A stretch of DNA of 62,290 nt from Lachnospiraceae bacterium (GTDB lineage Bacteria; Bacillota; Clostridia; Lachnospirales; Lachnospiraceae): positions 1 through 62,290 of the forward strand of contig JAFRVD010000039.1 of assembly GCA_017441825.1 (NCBI GenBank), written 5' to 3'. Shown in pieces: positions 33,537 through 41,701 of this stretch. Under the pieces are notes generated by a model. It was not told the origin of the DNA and searched no databases. It was given only the letters and a program-made list of their open reading frames with translations. The stretch's first letter is position 1. Each line of letters opens with the position of its first letter. The translations under genes and the position numbers were made by a program.

Positions 33537-34604
33537 TTACTCCTCAACTCCGCGTGCTTTTGCCGCCGGGCAGAAATGGTTCTTCACAGGGCCGTAGCGG
33601 CAGCGGAGGCACCCTCTGCACTTCTCATACGGCGTGCCGTACAGGATGGCCTCGGAAAGCGCCGGGTCCGCAAGAAGGCCGCAGGCGATATCCACCGTAT
33701 CCACAAGATCGTTTTCGATCAGGTACCTGGCAAGCTCCGGCGTCCGGATCCCGTTCACTGTGGAGACCGGGACGATGCCGCGGAACTTTTCGTGCATATG
33801 CACACCCATCGCGCAGATGCTGTTATATGGAAGCGACGGGTCGTGCGGGAAATTCTTCGGGTCTTCAAATCCGCACGAGATCTGAAGATAATCACAGCCC
33901 GCCTCTACGTAATATCCGCAGATCTCCTGAGCCTCTTCTTCAGTGGGGTCAAAGCCTGACGCCCGCATGGAAATGATAAAGTCCTCTCCGCAGGCATCGC
34001 GGACGGCCCGGATCACTTCGCAGCCGAACCGTGCGCGTCCTTCGGCGTTTCCGCCGTATTCGTCCGTCCTCTTATTGAGCGCGGACGCAAAGTTGTTGAT
34101 CACGTAGTTGTGGCAGGCATGCATCTGAACGCCGTCATAGCCGGCCTTTTTCGCGCGCACCGCCGCGTCACGGAACTGAAGTACCGCTTTATGGATCTCT
34201 TCCACGGTCATCTCCGCCGCCATACCGTCGCGCCATTCCGTAACGGACGGACCGCGCCTCGGACCGCAGGCGGGATGCGTGCCGTATCCGCCGTAGTGGA
34301 GCTGCGGGATGACCAGCGCACCGTATGCGTGGACCGCGTCTGCGAGCTTTTTGTGCCCTTCGATCTGAGCGTCGTCCCAAAGACCGATCTGGGTGGGCGA
34401 AAGCCGTGCGTCCTTGGCGACGCAGGTCGCCTCCACACAGATAAGGCCGGCGCCGTGCTCCGCACGCGCTGCATAGTGGCGTACGGACCGCTCCGTCACG
34501 ACTCCGCTGTCGTCCGTCCAGTCAAATTTGTCCGTGGGCGCCATGGTGATCCTGTTCTTAGCTGTTTTCGTGCCGATCTTTACAGGTGAATCTACTCTGG
34601 CCAT
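33537..34604 (-). CDS. NADH:flavin oxidoreductase (Old Yellow Enzyme family) with a C-terminal Cys cluster
   Basis: A 355-residue TIM-barrel flavoprotein. Family motifs are the KNRITMAP start, the substrate-binding HACHNYVINNF, and FASALNKRTDEYGG. The last 30 residues hold cysteines 329, 332, 335 and 345 (CRGCLRC then C), the [4Fe-4S] arrangement found in 2,4-dienoyl-CoA reductase-like members, yet the second NAD(P)H/FAD domain of that group is absent. Electrons would need a separate partner. It has its own promoter (34692-34719). Confidence 0.88.
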   Translation of the reverse strand: MARVDSPVKIGTKTAKNRITMAPTDKFDWTDDSGVVTERSVRHYAARAEHGAGLICVEATCVAKDARLSPTQIGLWDDAQIEGHKKLADAVHAYGALVIPQLHYGGYGTHPACGPRRGPSVTEWRDGMAAEMTVEEIHKAVLQFRDAAVRAKKAGYDGVQMHACHNYVINNFASALNKRTDEYGGNAEGRARFGCEVIRAVRDACGEDFIISMRASGFDPTEEEAQEICGYYVEAGCDYLQISCGFEDPKNFPHDPSLPYNSICAMGVHMHEKFRGIVPVSTVNGIRTPELARYLIENDLVDTVDIACGLLADPALSEAILYGTPYEKCRGCLRCRYGPVKNHFCPAAKARGVEE

Positions 34605-34648
34605 GTAACTCCTCCGTTCCGGGTTTCCGTTTCATCCGGCTGAAATAT

Positions 34649-34692
34649 TGATAAGCACAGCGCAATGCCATATACTGCCGCTGTGCTTATCA
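34649..34692. other. 14-bp perfect inverted repeat at the flavin oxidoreductase transcription start
   Basis: TGATAAGCACAGCG (34649-34662) is the exact reverse complement of CGCTGTGCTTATCA (34679-34692), with a 16-nt loop. It touches the -10 box and covers the predicted start site. It could be an operator, a 5' stabilising hairpin, or a terminator for the upstream PHP gene; the minus-strand tail is only weakly T-rich. Confidence 0.65.
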
Positions 34693-34719
34693 TTATACCA
34701 TGGACCTTGAATTTTACAA
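34692..34719 (-). promoter_or_regulatory. Promoter of the flavin oxidoreductase operon
   Basis: On the minus strand TTGTAA (34714-34719), a 16-bp spacer and a perfect TATAAT (34692-34697), directly after the end of the PHP gene at 34721. The start would fall near 34685, inside the inverted repeat. Confidence 0.6.
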
Positions 34720-34720
34720 A

Positions 34721-35545
34721 TCATTTTTCCTGTACGAACGGGCGGAACCGGTCCGCCTCCGTGAGCCCAAGTTCCCGCACCCAGGTGGCGTGCTCCGAAG
34801 CGCAGAAGCCAAACGACTTCGGGTGGTGCGCGTCAGAGCCAAAGTAGAATTTGCACCCGCAGTCCTTCGCGATCCTGTACGGACGGAGGATCTTCTCAAG
34901 CTCTTCCGGCGTATAGTCATTAATAGGTGTATTCAGTTCAATACCGATCCCCACGGAAGCCGCTTTCTTAAACTGGTCCGTATAGACCGCGTCCGGGATC
35001 CCGTCAAAAAGCTTAATGTGGTTTTCCCACTGGTTCTCATAGCCCGCCGCAAGCGTACACGTCATATGGGCAAGCCCCATCTTACGGAACGGGTAGTTTC
35101 TCTCAAGCAGCCGGTCTACGCGCTCCACAAGAAGCTCCCGGCGTCTTTCAAGATTCCCCCAGTCCTCGTCACTGATGGTAAAGCCCTGCATATGAAGATG
35201 CGTGGTGGGCACGATGATGAACTCGAAACGCCCGAAGTTTTCCTCGGCAAGGCCGAGCCGGAAGTCCTTGTCCATGTCTGTTTCACAGCCGAAATGCATG
35301 CTGACGTCCGGGTCCTCCGGAAGCGGAAGGCCCTGCTCCACATGTTCTATGTCCTGAGGCCGGTACCAGTCGCTTGCACCGGGCACGGCCGCATCCCACA
35401 GATGGTCCGTTATGCAGACCTCCGTAAGGCCGTTTTCCCGGGCGTACTGAAGGATCCTCTCCGGCGTCTCCTCAGGATCCGCCGAACAGGATGATAAAAA
35501 TGTGTGAATGTGATAATCCTGACTGAAACGAAACGACTCTTCCAC
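34721..35545 (-). CDS. PHP-domain phosphatase (histidinol-phosphatase-like)
   Basis: A 274-residue PHP-fold protein. The metal-binding HIH motif is at His12/His14 (DYHIHTFLSS), further ligands lie in CITDHLWD and MHFGCETDMD, and the C-terminal motif is YFGSDAHHPK. Members include HisK-type histidinol phosphatase and other phosphoesterases. No histidine-biosynthesis genes are nearby, so the substrate is unassigned. Its start directly follows the stop of the coiled-coil gene. Confidence 0.85.
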   Translation of the reverse strand: MEESFRFSQDYHIHTFLSSCSADPEETPERILQYARENGLTEVCITDHLWDAAVPGASDWYRPQDIEHVEQGLPLPEDPDVSMHFGCETDMDKDFRLGLAEENFGRFEFIIVPTTHLHMQGFTISDEDWGNLERRRELLVERVDRLLERNYPFRKMGLAHMTCTLAAGYENQWENHIKLFDGIPDAVYTDQFKKAASVGIGIELNTPINDYTPEELEKILRPYRIAKDCGCKFYFGSDAHHPKSFGFCASEHATWVRELGLTEADRFRPFVQEK

Positions 35546-35962
35546 TTACGTCCCCCTTTTCTCCGCAAGCTCCCGAAGCCGCGCGCCCAGCGCTTCTTCG
35601 TAAAGCCTGAGCGACGCGAGCTCGGACAGCATTTCCCGGACCTCCCGCTCGGACGCCGTATACGCGTCCTCCGTTAAAGCCGTCTCCTCGAAATGCCGGA
35701 GCCTGCGCTCATAATCTTCCATTTCTTCCCTGATCCGCCGGTCGAGCGCCTTTAAATTCGGCTCCCTCCCGTTCCGTACCGCGTCCGCAATATAGCGGAC
35801 CAGCTTCTGCTTCCGGATGCACCGGACTTCCTCACGGGCCACTTCCATGAGAAGCTCCCCGTATGAGCCCGTATACTTACCTACCGCGTCCCTCACGTCC
35901 CTGTGGAGACGCACCTGTTCCGTCTTTACAAACACGCTGTCGTCAAACCGTAATGCTTCCAT
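35546..35962 (-). CDS. Small charged helical protein, unknown
   Basis: A 138-residue protein that looks almost wholly alpha-helical, rich in Arg and Glu, with coiled-coil-like heptads (EDYERRLRHFEETALTEDAY; MLSELASLRLYEEALGARLR). No signal or membrane segment. It abuts the PHP gene with no gap, so the two are probably co-translated. No family was recognised. Confidence 0.65.
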   Translation of the reverse strand: MEALRFDDSVFVKTEQVRLHRDVRDAVGKYTGSYGELLMEVAREEVRCIRKQKLVRYIADAVRNGREPNLKALDRRIREEMEDYERRLRHFEETALTEDAYTASEREVREMLSELASLRLYEEALGARLRELAEKRGT

Positions 35963-36106
35963 GTCCGTTCCTCCCGAAAATAGGCTTTTATGACCAGACC
36001 CAAGTGGTTTCCTGTTTCATCTGCCACTAACATACCACAGGTATCTGTCCAAAAATCTTCCCAGCAAGAGCGGATCCCGAACATTTTTTCGATCTCAAAC
36101 GATCCG

Positions 36107-36122
36107 GTCCGGTTTTCCGGAC
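36107..36122. other. Short hairpin after the SIS gene
   Basis: GTCCGG (36107-36112) pairs with CCGGAC (36117-36122) around TTTT, 20 bp past the SIS stop. It may weakly end the ROK-SIS transcript. The rest of 35963-36141 shows no clear promoter or gene. Confidence 0.35.
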
Positions 36123-36141
36123 TTTTACGGCTGATAAATAT

Positions 36142-37209
36142 TTACCAGTGTGTTTTGAAATAACTGTCCATTACCGTGTGATCATGCGGAAGGGTCGTGT
36201 CGATCCCCTTGTCCTCCGCAAGGAAATAAGCCATCGTCTGCACGGCGCCGGACAGCGCGAGGCAGTCAAAATCATTGCCCGGAAGCTCCACAAGAAGATC
36301 GTCCCCGGAAACTGTAACCGGTCCTGCGATGTACCCGCTTCCGAACGTCTCCTTCGTATACCGCGTGAGTGCCAGCGCCTTCTCCTTTTCGTGCCGGCCG
36401 TCGCATAAGACGATCACCAGGTGTTCGCTGCCGTAGCCGTAATTCGGCCCGTGCAGCCCCTCCTCGAGCTCATAGCCGAAGGCTGCGATGTACGGGACCT
36501 CCCAAAACTTGACCGACGCCTCCTGTGCGACCCCGGAGAGCGCGCCGGCACCGGTAAAAATCACGCACCGCGACCCCCAGAACTTTTCTTCATGCGCGCG
36601 TACCCACTCTTCTGCACGCTTTGTGACGTCCTTGTGGTACGCCGGCACCCTGGCCGCCTCATGAAGATATTCATGGAACGCCTTTTCAGAGAGATACCCG
36701 CGCGCCCGGCCGACGTGCATCGCAAGCAGCATGAGGTCGAGGACACTTCCCGTATACCCGATGGTCCGCATGAGGTACTCCTCCGGGCCTAAATTCATTA
36801 GCACATGGCAGGCGGACGCTTTTGCGATGGGCGTTTCTCCGGACTCGGTAAGGGCAGCGGTCCAGTATCCGAGCTCCATGAGCCGGTCCATGACCTGCCG
36901 CACCACCTTAGACGTCCCCGTCTGCGAGACGAACACGTAGAGCGCGTCCCGGCCGAGCACCGCGTCCGGCGACGCCGCTTCGTTCGGATACACTGCGCGC
37001 ACAATGAGCCCCGCCGCCTTTTCCATGAATGGCCGCGCCGTGACCGATACCGTATTGGAGGTCCCGGAGCCGATCAGCACGATCTCCCGAAGCTGTTCCG
37101 CCTTTCCCGAAAGATAACAGTCAAAGTCACGGAACGCCTCTTCCTGTCCCGAAAGGATCCGTTCGATCACGGAAGGGATCCTGTGTATGCAGTCAAGTAA
37201 TGTGATCAT
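36142..37209 (-). CDS. SIS-domain sugar isomerase-like protein
   Basis: A 355-residue protein with two SIS (sugar isomerase) domains. The first has IVLIGSGTSNTVSVTARPFM with VFVSQTGTSKVVRQVM, and the second has VIFTGAGALSGVAQEASVKF. This is the GlmS isomerase/AgaS/FrlB-like layout without a glutaminase domain. The likely substrate is a phosphorylated amino sugar or ketosamine. It overlaps the ROK kinase gene by 4 bp, so kinase and isomerase or deglycase probably act in sequence on one sugar. Confidence 0.88.
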   Translation of the reverse strand: MITLLDCIHRIPSVIERILSGQEEAFRDFDCYLSGKAEQLREIVLIGSGTSNTVSVTARPFMEKAAGLIVRAVYPNEAASPDAVLGRDALYVFVSQTGTSKVVRQVMDRLMELGYWTAALTESGETPIAKASACHVLMNLGPEEYLMRTIGYTGSVLDLMLLAMHVGRARGYLSEKAFHEYLHEAARVPAYHKDVTKRAEEWVRAHEEKFWGSRCVIFTGAGALSGVAQEASVKFWEVPYIAAFGYELEEGLHGPNYGYGSEHLVIVLCDGRHEKEKALALTRYTKETFGSGYIAGPVTVSGDDLLVELPGNDFDCLALSGAVQTMAYFLAEDKGIDTTLPHDHTVMDSYFKTHW

Positions 37210-38177
37210 ATGATCCTCCCGTCTTCATCTCCGTAGCCTAAGCCTATGGCTGCCGCGCCGTAAAGTCCCGCGAGCCCGGGGTCCAGCCCGGTCAGGACGA
37301 TGCCGCGCTCAAGATGTGAAAGCGCTTTCGGCGACACGTTCTCCCGGATCTCCTGAAGGACTGCGGGGTCCGACACGAGCCCGCCACCCAGCACGACGAT
37401 CTCAGGGGAAAGGACACAGGTGAGGTTCGAGATCAGGAGCGCTGCGCTCTTTATGAGCCGCCCGCGCACGCGTTCCGCGAGAGGATCTCCGCACCTTGCA
37501 GCCTGAAATAAGGCCTCCCCCGTGAGCGCCGAAGCCCCCGGCTCCCCGGAAGCACCTGTCTTCCCATCAGTCCCCGCAAACAACATCGAATCGGAATACT
37601 GTTCCTTAAGGAGCTCCGCCTGGTACCGGATCCCCATGCCGGACGCCTGCAGCTCGACGTGAGGCCCGTTCCCGTCCATGAAGTCCATGAAGCCGACCTC
37701 GCCGGCAAAGCCGTCCGTCCCGCGCACGACCCGCCCGTTCGATATGATCCCCGCAGCAAGCCCCGTGCCGATGTTGAGGTAAACGACGTCCCGCATTCCC
37801 TTCGCGGCGCCGTACAAAGTCTCCGCAAGCACCGTGCACTTCACGTCATTGTCGATCCGGCAGTCGAGCCCCAGCTCGTCCCGGATGACCGGTGCAGCGG
37901 AAAGCACCGGATCTTCAGGATCATGGCCCGTGAACACACGCCGGAACGGGTCAGCCACGTCATTGACGCCGATCCCGATACACTCCGGCCGGGCGCCGTC
38001 CCGGTATCCGTACGTTTCCTCATAAGTGCGGACCGCCCGTACGACCTGCATTATCCGCTCCCTCTTCGGGGCATCGTATGACGGTACCCGAAGCACGTTG
38101 ACGACCGTGCCGTCCGAAAGGACCTCCGCTATGAGGATCTTGGTTCCGCCAAGGTCCGCTGCCAGACATTTTTCCAT
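37206..38177 (-). CDS. ROK family sugar kinase-like protein lacking the zinc motif
   Basis: A 323-residue protein of the ROK/hexokinase-actin fold. The N-terminal phosphate-binding motif is LAADLGGTKILIAEV, the catalytic-base region is RIDNDVKCTVLAE, and NIGTGLAAGIISNGRVVRG is the second phosphate loop. The usual ROK zinc motif (CxCGxxGC after EVGH) is missing; the region reads EVGFMDFMDGNGPHVELQA. Substrate recognition may therefore differ from that of glucokinases or NagK. The start at 38177 is set by AGGAGGGATCGC. It forms an operon with the SIS gene. Confidence 0.87.
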   Translation of the reverse strand: MEKCLAADLGGTKILIAEVLSDGTVVNVLRVPSYDAPKRERIMQVVRAVRTYEETYGYRDGARPECIGIGVNDVADPFRRVFTGHDPEDPVLSAAPVIRDELGLDCRIDNDVKCTVLAETLYGAAKGMRDVVYLNIGTGLAAGIISNGRVVRGTDGFAGEVGFMDFMDGNGPHVELQASGMGIRYQAELLKEQYSDSMLFAGTDGKTGASGEPGASALTGEALFQAARCGDPLAERVRGRLIKSAALLISNLTCVLSPEIVVLGGGLVSDPAVLQEIRENVSPKALSHLERGIVLTGLDPGLAGLYGAAAIGLGYGDEDGRII

Positions 38178-38222
38178 GCGATCCCTCCTGGTAGACAAAC
38201 TCAGAAAGCAATACTTATTTAC

Positions 38223-38231
38223 AGTATAGCA
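38223..38231 (-). promoter_or_regulatory. Extended -10 promoter of the ROK-SIS operon
   Basis: On the minus strand TGC-TATACT (38231-38223), about 45 bp upstream of the ROK start; the -35 box is poor. It is divergent from the MATE promoter. Confidence 0.5.
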
Positions 38232-38257
38232 GAAGAAATCCTTTTCCGCACTTCCTC

Positions 38258-38286
38258 TTGAAAACTTTCATACCCTGTGTTACGCT
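38258..38286 (+). promoter_or_regulatory. Putative promoter of the second MATE gene
   Basis: TTGAAA (38258-38263), a 17-bp spacer and TACGCT (38281-38286) with an extended TG-T. The -10 box is weak apart from the extension. It is followed by AGCAGGAG and the ATG at 38326. Confidence 0.45.
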
Positions 38287-38325
38287 TTTTTGTGTCTTAA
38301 TCAAAACCACAGCAGGAGTCCGTCG

Positions 38326-39684
38326 ATGAAGAATCTGTCCCGTACCGAAAACCGGATCACTGAGGGAAGCATCCCCAAGGGTGTGCTTCTCTATTTCTTT
38401 CCCATTTTCATCGGCTCCATGTTCCAGCAGCTCTACAATACCGCCGATACGGTCATCGTCGGGCGGTTCGTCGGAACGCAGGCTCTTGCGTCCGTGGGCG
38501 GGTCCGCGGGCCAGGTCTCTGCCATCATGCTGTGGCTTTTGGGCGGCATCTCGAGCGGCGCGACCGTTACGGCGGCGCAGCATTACGGCGCGAAAAACTT
38601 CGGGGAGCTGCACCGCGACATCCATAACGGGTATGCGCTGGCAGTGATCGGCAGCGTTCTCTTCGCAGTGTGCGGCATCATTTTCATTCCGTCCGTTTTC
38701 CGGCTCATGGACACTCCTGAGGAGCTGATGCAGGGCTCCCTGACCTACGTCCGCATTATCTTCGCGGGACTGCCTGTAAGCTTCCTCTACAACATGGGCT
38801 CCGGCATCCTCCGTGCGCTCGGAGATTCCAAGCGGCCCCTCTATTATCTCATCATCTGCTGCGTCATCAATATCGTGCTGGACCTCCTCTTTGTGGTCGT
38901 CTTCCGCCTTTCGGTCGTTGGCGTTGCGCTTGCAACAGTGCTTGCGCAGTGCGTGAGCGCAGTCCTCGTGACCATAAACATCATGCGCCTCGATCCCGTG
39001 TACGCGCTGCGGCTTCGGAAGATCCGCATTTACGCGGACGTCATGAAGGCCCAGCTCCGCATCGGCCTGCCCGGCGGTTTCCAGAGCGCCATGTACGGCA
39101 TCTCGAACATCATCATTCAGACGGCCATCAACGGGTTCGGGACGAGCACCATCGCCGCGTATACCACCTATTCCAAGCTGGACGCGGTGTACTGGCTCGT
39201 GAGCGGCGCGTTCGGCCTGTCCGCAACCACATTCGTCGGGCAGAATTTCGGCGCGAAAAACATGGACCGTGTGAAAAAGGGTACGTTCTTCACCCTTGCC
39301 ATGGAATGCGGAGCCGCCGTGCTTCTTTCCGCACTCCTCATCATTTTCGCGCGTCCGCTTTTTTCGATCTTTACGAAGGACGAGTCCGTCATTGAGATCG
39401 GCTGCGAGCTCCTTCGGACCATCACGCCGTTCTATCTGTTCTACTCCTGCGCGAATATCTTAGGTGCCTCGCTCCGCGGCATGGGACGGACACTCGTGTC
39501 CGCGCTCGTCACCCTCACCGGCATCTGCCTGTTCCGGGTCGCCTGGATCTACATTGCGGTGCCCTTAAAGCCCGAGCTTTCCACCATTGCGCTGTCCTTC
39601 CCCATCAGCTGGTTCCTGACGGCGCTCCTTTTTGCGGTGTATTACCTCTTCGCGTGGAAAAAGATCCGGTCGGAGTTTACGTGA
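38326..39684 (+). CDS. MATE family efflux transporter (second copy)
   Basis: A 452-residue polytopic protein of the MATE family. The first bundle begins YFFPIFIGSMFQQLYNTADT, with the VGRFVGTQALASVG block. The second bundle contains GLPGGFQSAMYGISNIIIQ. It belongs to the NorM/DinF-like clade and is clearly different in sequence from the pump at 128-1543. It is a single-gene plus-strand unit with its own promoter and a strong terminator. The ATG at 38326 is preferred over an upstream TTG because AGCAGGAG lies 8 bp before it. Confidence 0.92.
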   Translation: MKNLSRTENRITEGSIPKGVLLYFFPIFIGSMFQQLYNTADTVIVGRFVGTQALASVGGSAGQVSAIMLWLLGGISSGATVTAAQHYGAKNFGELHRDIHNGYALAVIGSVLFAVCGIIFIPSVFRLMDTPEELMQGSLTYVRIIFAGLPVSFLYNMGSGILRALGDSKRPLYYLIICCVINIVLDLLFVVVFRLSVVGVALATVLAQCVSAVLVTINIMRLDPVYALRLRKIRIYADVMKAQLRIGLPGGFQSAMYGISNIIIQTAINGFGTSTIAAYTTYSKLDAVYWLVSGAFGLSATTFVGQNFGAKNMDRVKKGTFFTLAMECGAAVLLSALLIIFARPLFSIFTKDESVIEIGCELLRTITPFYLFYSCANILGASLRGMGRTLVSALVTLTGICLFRVAWIYIAVPLKPELSTIALSFPISWFLTALLFAVYYLFAWKKIRSEFT

Positions 39685-39742
39685 GAGGATTTTCCACTCA
39701 CGAAGCGGCCATTACCTCTAAAGGCTCCGTCCGTATAGAAAG

Positions 39743-39773
39743 ACCCCCGGGACCCGAGGTCCCGGGGGTTTTT
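39743..39773. terminator. Bidirectional terminator between MATE and the RNase Z-like gene
   Basis: ACCCCCGGGACC (39743-39754) pairs perfectly with GGTCCCGGGGGT (39758-39769) around CGA, followed by TTTTT on the plus strand and TCTTTCT on the minus strand. It closely resembles the terminator at 30184-30214. Confidence 0.9.
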
Positions 39774-39774
39774 G

Positions 39775-40506
39775 TCACAGATCGACCATGCGTCCGTCCG
39801 TCGCGAAGATGACCGGGACGGTCCCGTCAAGCTCCCGCGCGAGATGCCGGCAGCTCTCCTCATACCGGGGAGAGTAATGGTTGAAGCAGAAAAGCTTCGG
39901 CGGGTGTTCACGGAGCGGCGCCTCATAGAGCATGGCGTCAAAGTGCGCGCATTCCGCCGCTGCAAAGTCAAAAACATGAGATTCCGCGAACCGGGCGTAG
40001 TCGTCCAAGGGTCCGGTCTCGTGCTTCATATCTCCCGTGAAAAGGGCCTTTTTGCCCTCCGCTTCCAGTAAGAAAGCATATGATACGTCGATATGCCCGG
40101 TCCGGAAAGCCGTCACCCTGAGCACACCGTCGTCGTAGAAAACGCCTTCCCGGATAACCCGGAACTCGAGGTCGTCCCGAAGCGCGACCCCGTTCAGGGA
40201 AAGCCACGGCCGGAGCGCGTCCGGGACCCCCGGCTTCGGCACATAGAATACCGGCGAAGCTTCTTTATAATACCAGGAGAGCAGATCGGCAAAGTGGACG
40301 AGCCCGTCCGTATGATCTCCGTGGAGATGCGTGATAAAGACCGCGGCAACTGCTTCCGGGCGGAGGCCCATCGTCACGAGGTCATCTATGGGATTCGTCC
40401 CTGCATCTATAAGGTACTTCTTTCCTCCCGCTTCGATCAGCGAAGAGGAGCATTTCCGGTTTGCCTCAGGCACGCCGTGGCTCGTTCCGAAAAAAGTGAT
40501 CCTCAC
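39775..40506 (-). CDS. Metallo-beta-lactamase fold protein, RNase Z-like
   Basis: A 243-residue MBL-fold protein with an RNase Z/ElaC-style N-terminus (FFGTSHGVPEANRKCSSSLI) and metal motif THLHGDH (His60, His62, Asp64, His65). Further ligands lie in LFTGDMKHETG and CFNHYSPRYEES. It is shorter than canonical RNase Z (about 305) and lacks an obvious exosite arm, so it may be a related hydrolase, for example phosphodiesterase-like, and not the tRNA 3' processing enzyme. It overlaps the upstream TPM gene by 4 bp. Confidence 0.85.
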   Translation of the reverse strand: MRITFFGTSHGVPEANRKCSSSLIEAGGKKYLIDAGTNPIDDLVTMGLRPEAVAAVFITHLHGDHTDGLVHFADLLSWYYKEASPVFYVPKPGVPDALRPWLSLNGVALRDDLEFRVIREGVFYDDGVLRVTAFRTGHIDVSYAFLLEAEGKKALFTGDMKHETGPLDDYARFAESHVFDFAAAECAHFDAMLYEAPLREHPPKLFCFNHYSPRYEESCRHLARELDGTVPVIFATDGRMVDL

Positions 40507-41627
40507 GGGTTCTTATCCTCCTCTTCATCGTTCAGGAAGGCCTCGTACTCTTTTCTTTCCTCCTTCAGGAAGCTTTCGTATTCCTCACTCCCCGGGTAGT
40601 CTTCCGCACTTTCCTTCGCCGTGGTGTCGATGACCCCGCTCCCCTCATCCTTCTTCTTGTCCTTCCGGATCAGGGAGTACGCATAGAGCCCGACCGCCGT
40701 CGCGATGAGCGCCGCAAGCGCAAGCTTCCACGTAGTGCTGAACCACTTCGACTCCTTGCTGTTCATGATGGAGTCCGCAGTGCTCTTAAAGGTCTCGGTA
40801 AAGATGGTGCCGACCTTTCGTCCGTTGTACTCAGACCAGTAACGTTCAAGGTAATTCCAGAAGATCTCTACGGCCTCGGCGTCCATCACAGAGGGGACCT
40901 GGGTTCCGTTCGCATACGCGGCGGCGCTGTCAGAGCCGTCCGACCGGCTGCCCATGTAAAAGACCACAAGGAAGATATCCTGCCTCGTAAAGTGGCTGTC
41001 ATAGTAGTCCTCGGCCCAGTCGATCCTCTCATCTTCCGTCGCGAGGCTGCCGTCATTCGCCTTCACATAGATAAACGGCTGCACGCCGGTCTTTTTAAAG
41101 AAATACTGGAGGTCAGACGCCGTCCCTGAAACGTTGCTGATCACGCCGCATTCGTCGATGACGCACTCGTTCATATACGCGTTTCCGGAGTCCAGCTTTT
41201 CCCGGATCCGGTCCGACTTGTACTCGGTCACCGTCTCGTGCGTGTTTCCGCTCCCGCACGAGCAGCTGCAGTTTTCGAGGGCCGATCCCAGCATGAACAG
41301 CATGATCAGGATGACGATCACGGTGAGGCACCCGCAGCCTCCTCCGTTTCCGTTTTTCGCGCTTCTCCTGCCGCTGTTTCTTCCGGCCAGGAAGATAAAC
41401 GGCCACCAGCCCATGCCTCCGCCGCCTCCGCCGGAGCGCCGCGGACCGCCGCCAAAGCCGCCCATTCCGCCGCCGCGGGAACCGCCGCCTAAGCCGCCCA
41501 TACCTCCGCGGGAGCCGCCAAAACCTCCCATTCCGCCGCCGCGGGAGCCGCCGCCAAAGCCGCCGCCCATCGAATGGCCTCCGCCGCGGTGTCCTCCCAT
41601 TGAATGTCCGCCGCCAGATGCTGCCAT
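40503..41627 (-). CDS. TPM-domain membrane protein with a Gly-rich N-terminus
   Basis: A 374-residue protein. The first 85 residues or so are Gly/Ser/Arg/Met repeats (GGFGGGSRGGGMGGFGG). A membrane helix follows with clustered cysteines (CLTVIVILIMLFMLGSALEN, then CSCSCG). The extracellular domain (about 150-300) looks like a TPM domain (GVQPFIYVKANDG; DIFLVVFYMGSRSDG). A second helix lies near 315 (LALAALIATAVGLYAYSLI), with an acidic tail after it. TPM proteins are linked to membrane quality control or phosphatase-like roles. AAAGGAG supports the ATG at 41627. The upstream region has tandem dyads. Confidence 0.8.
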   Translation of the reverse strand: MAASGGGHSMGGHRGGGHSMGGGFGGGSRGGGMGGFGGSRGGMGGLGGGSRGGGMGGFGGGPRRSGGGGGGMGWWPFIFLAGRNSGRRSAKNGNGGGCGCLTVIVILIMLFMLGSALENCSCSCGSGNTHETVTEYKSDRIREKLDSGNAYMNECVIDECGVISNVSGTASDLQYFFKKTGVQPFIYVKANDGSLATEDERIDWAEDYYDSHFTRQDIFLVVFYMGSRSDGSDSAAAYANGTQVPSVMDAEAVEIFWNYLERYWSEYNGRKVGTIFTETFKSTADSIMNSKESKWFSTTWKLALAALIATAVGLYAYSLIRKDKKKDEGSGVIDTTAKESAEDYPGSEEYESFLKEERKEYEAFLNDEEEDKNP

Positions 41628-41645
41628 GAACCACTCCTTTCCCGT

Positions 41646-41701
41646 CAGGCACATGCCTGTCCGCACTCTTTTTACAACAGGCACATGCCTGTCCGCACTC
41701 T
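41646..41701. repeat. Two 24-bp direct repeats, each with a 14-bp dyad, 32 bp apart
   Basis: CAGGCACATGCCTGTCCGCA plus CTCT occurs at 41646-41669 and again at 41678-41701. Each copy contains CAGGCA-CA-TGCCTG, a perfect 6+6 dyad. The 32-bp period equals three helical turns, as expected for tandem regulator sites, and they lie just upstream of the TPM gene start. No CRISPR feature: only two copies and no cas genes. Confidence 0.75.

Noticed and set aside
36142-38177. Agr-like or phosphotransferase system linked to the ROK-SIS pair
   Set aside because: No PTS, regulator or peptide gene is adjacent; only the kinase and SIS genes are supported.
41646-41701. Possible CRISPR array
   Set aside because: There are only two repeats with an 8-bp gap and no cas genes. 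The dyad spacing suits a regulator site.
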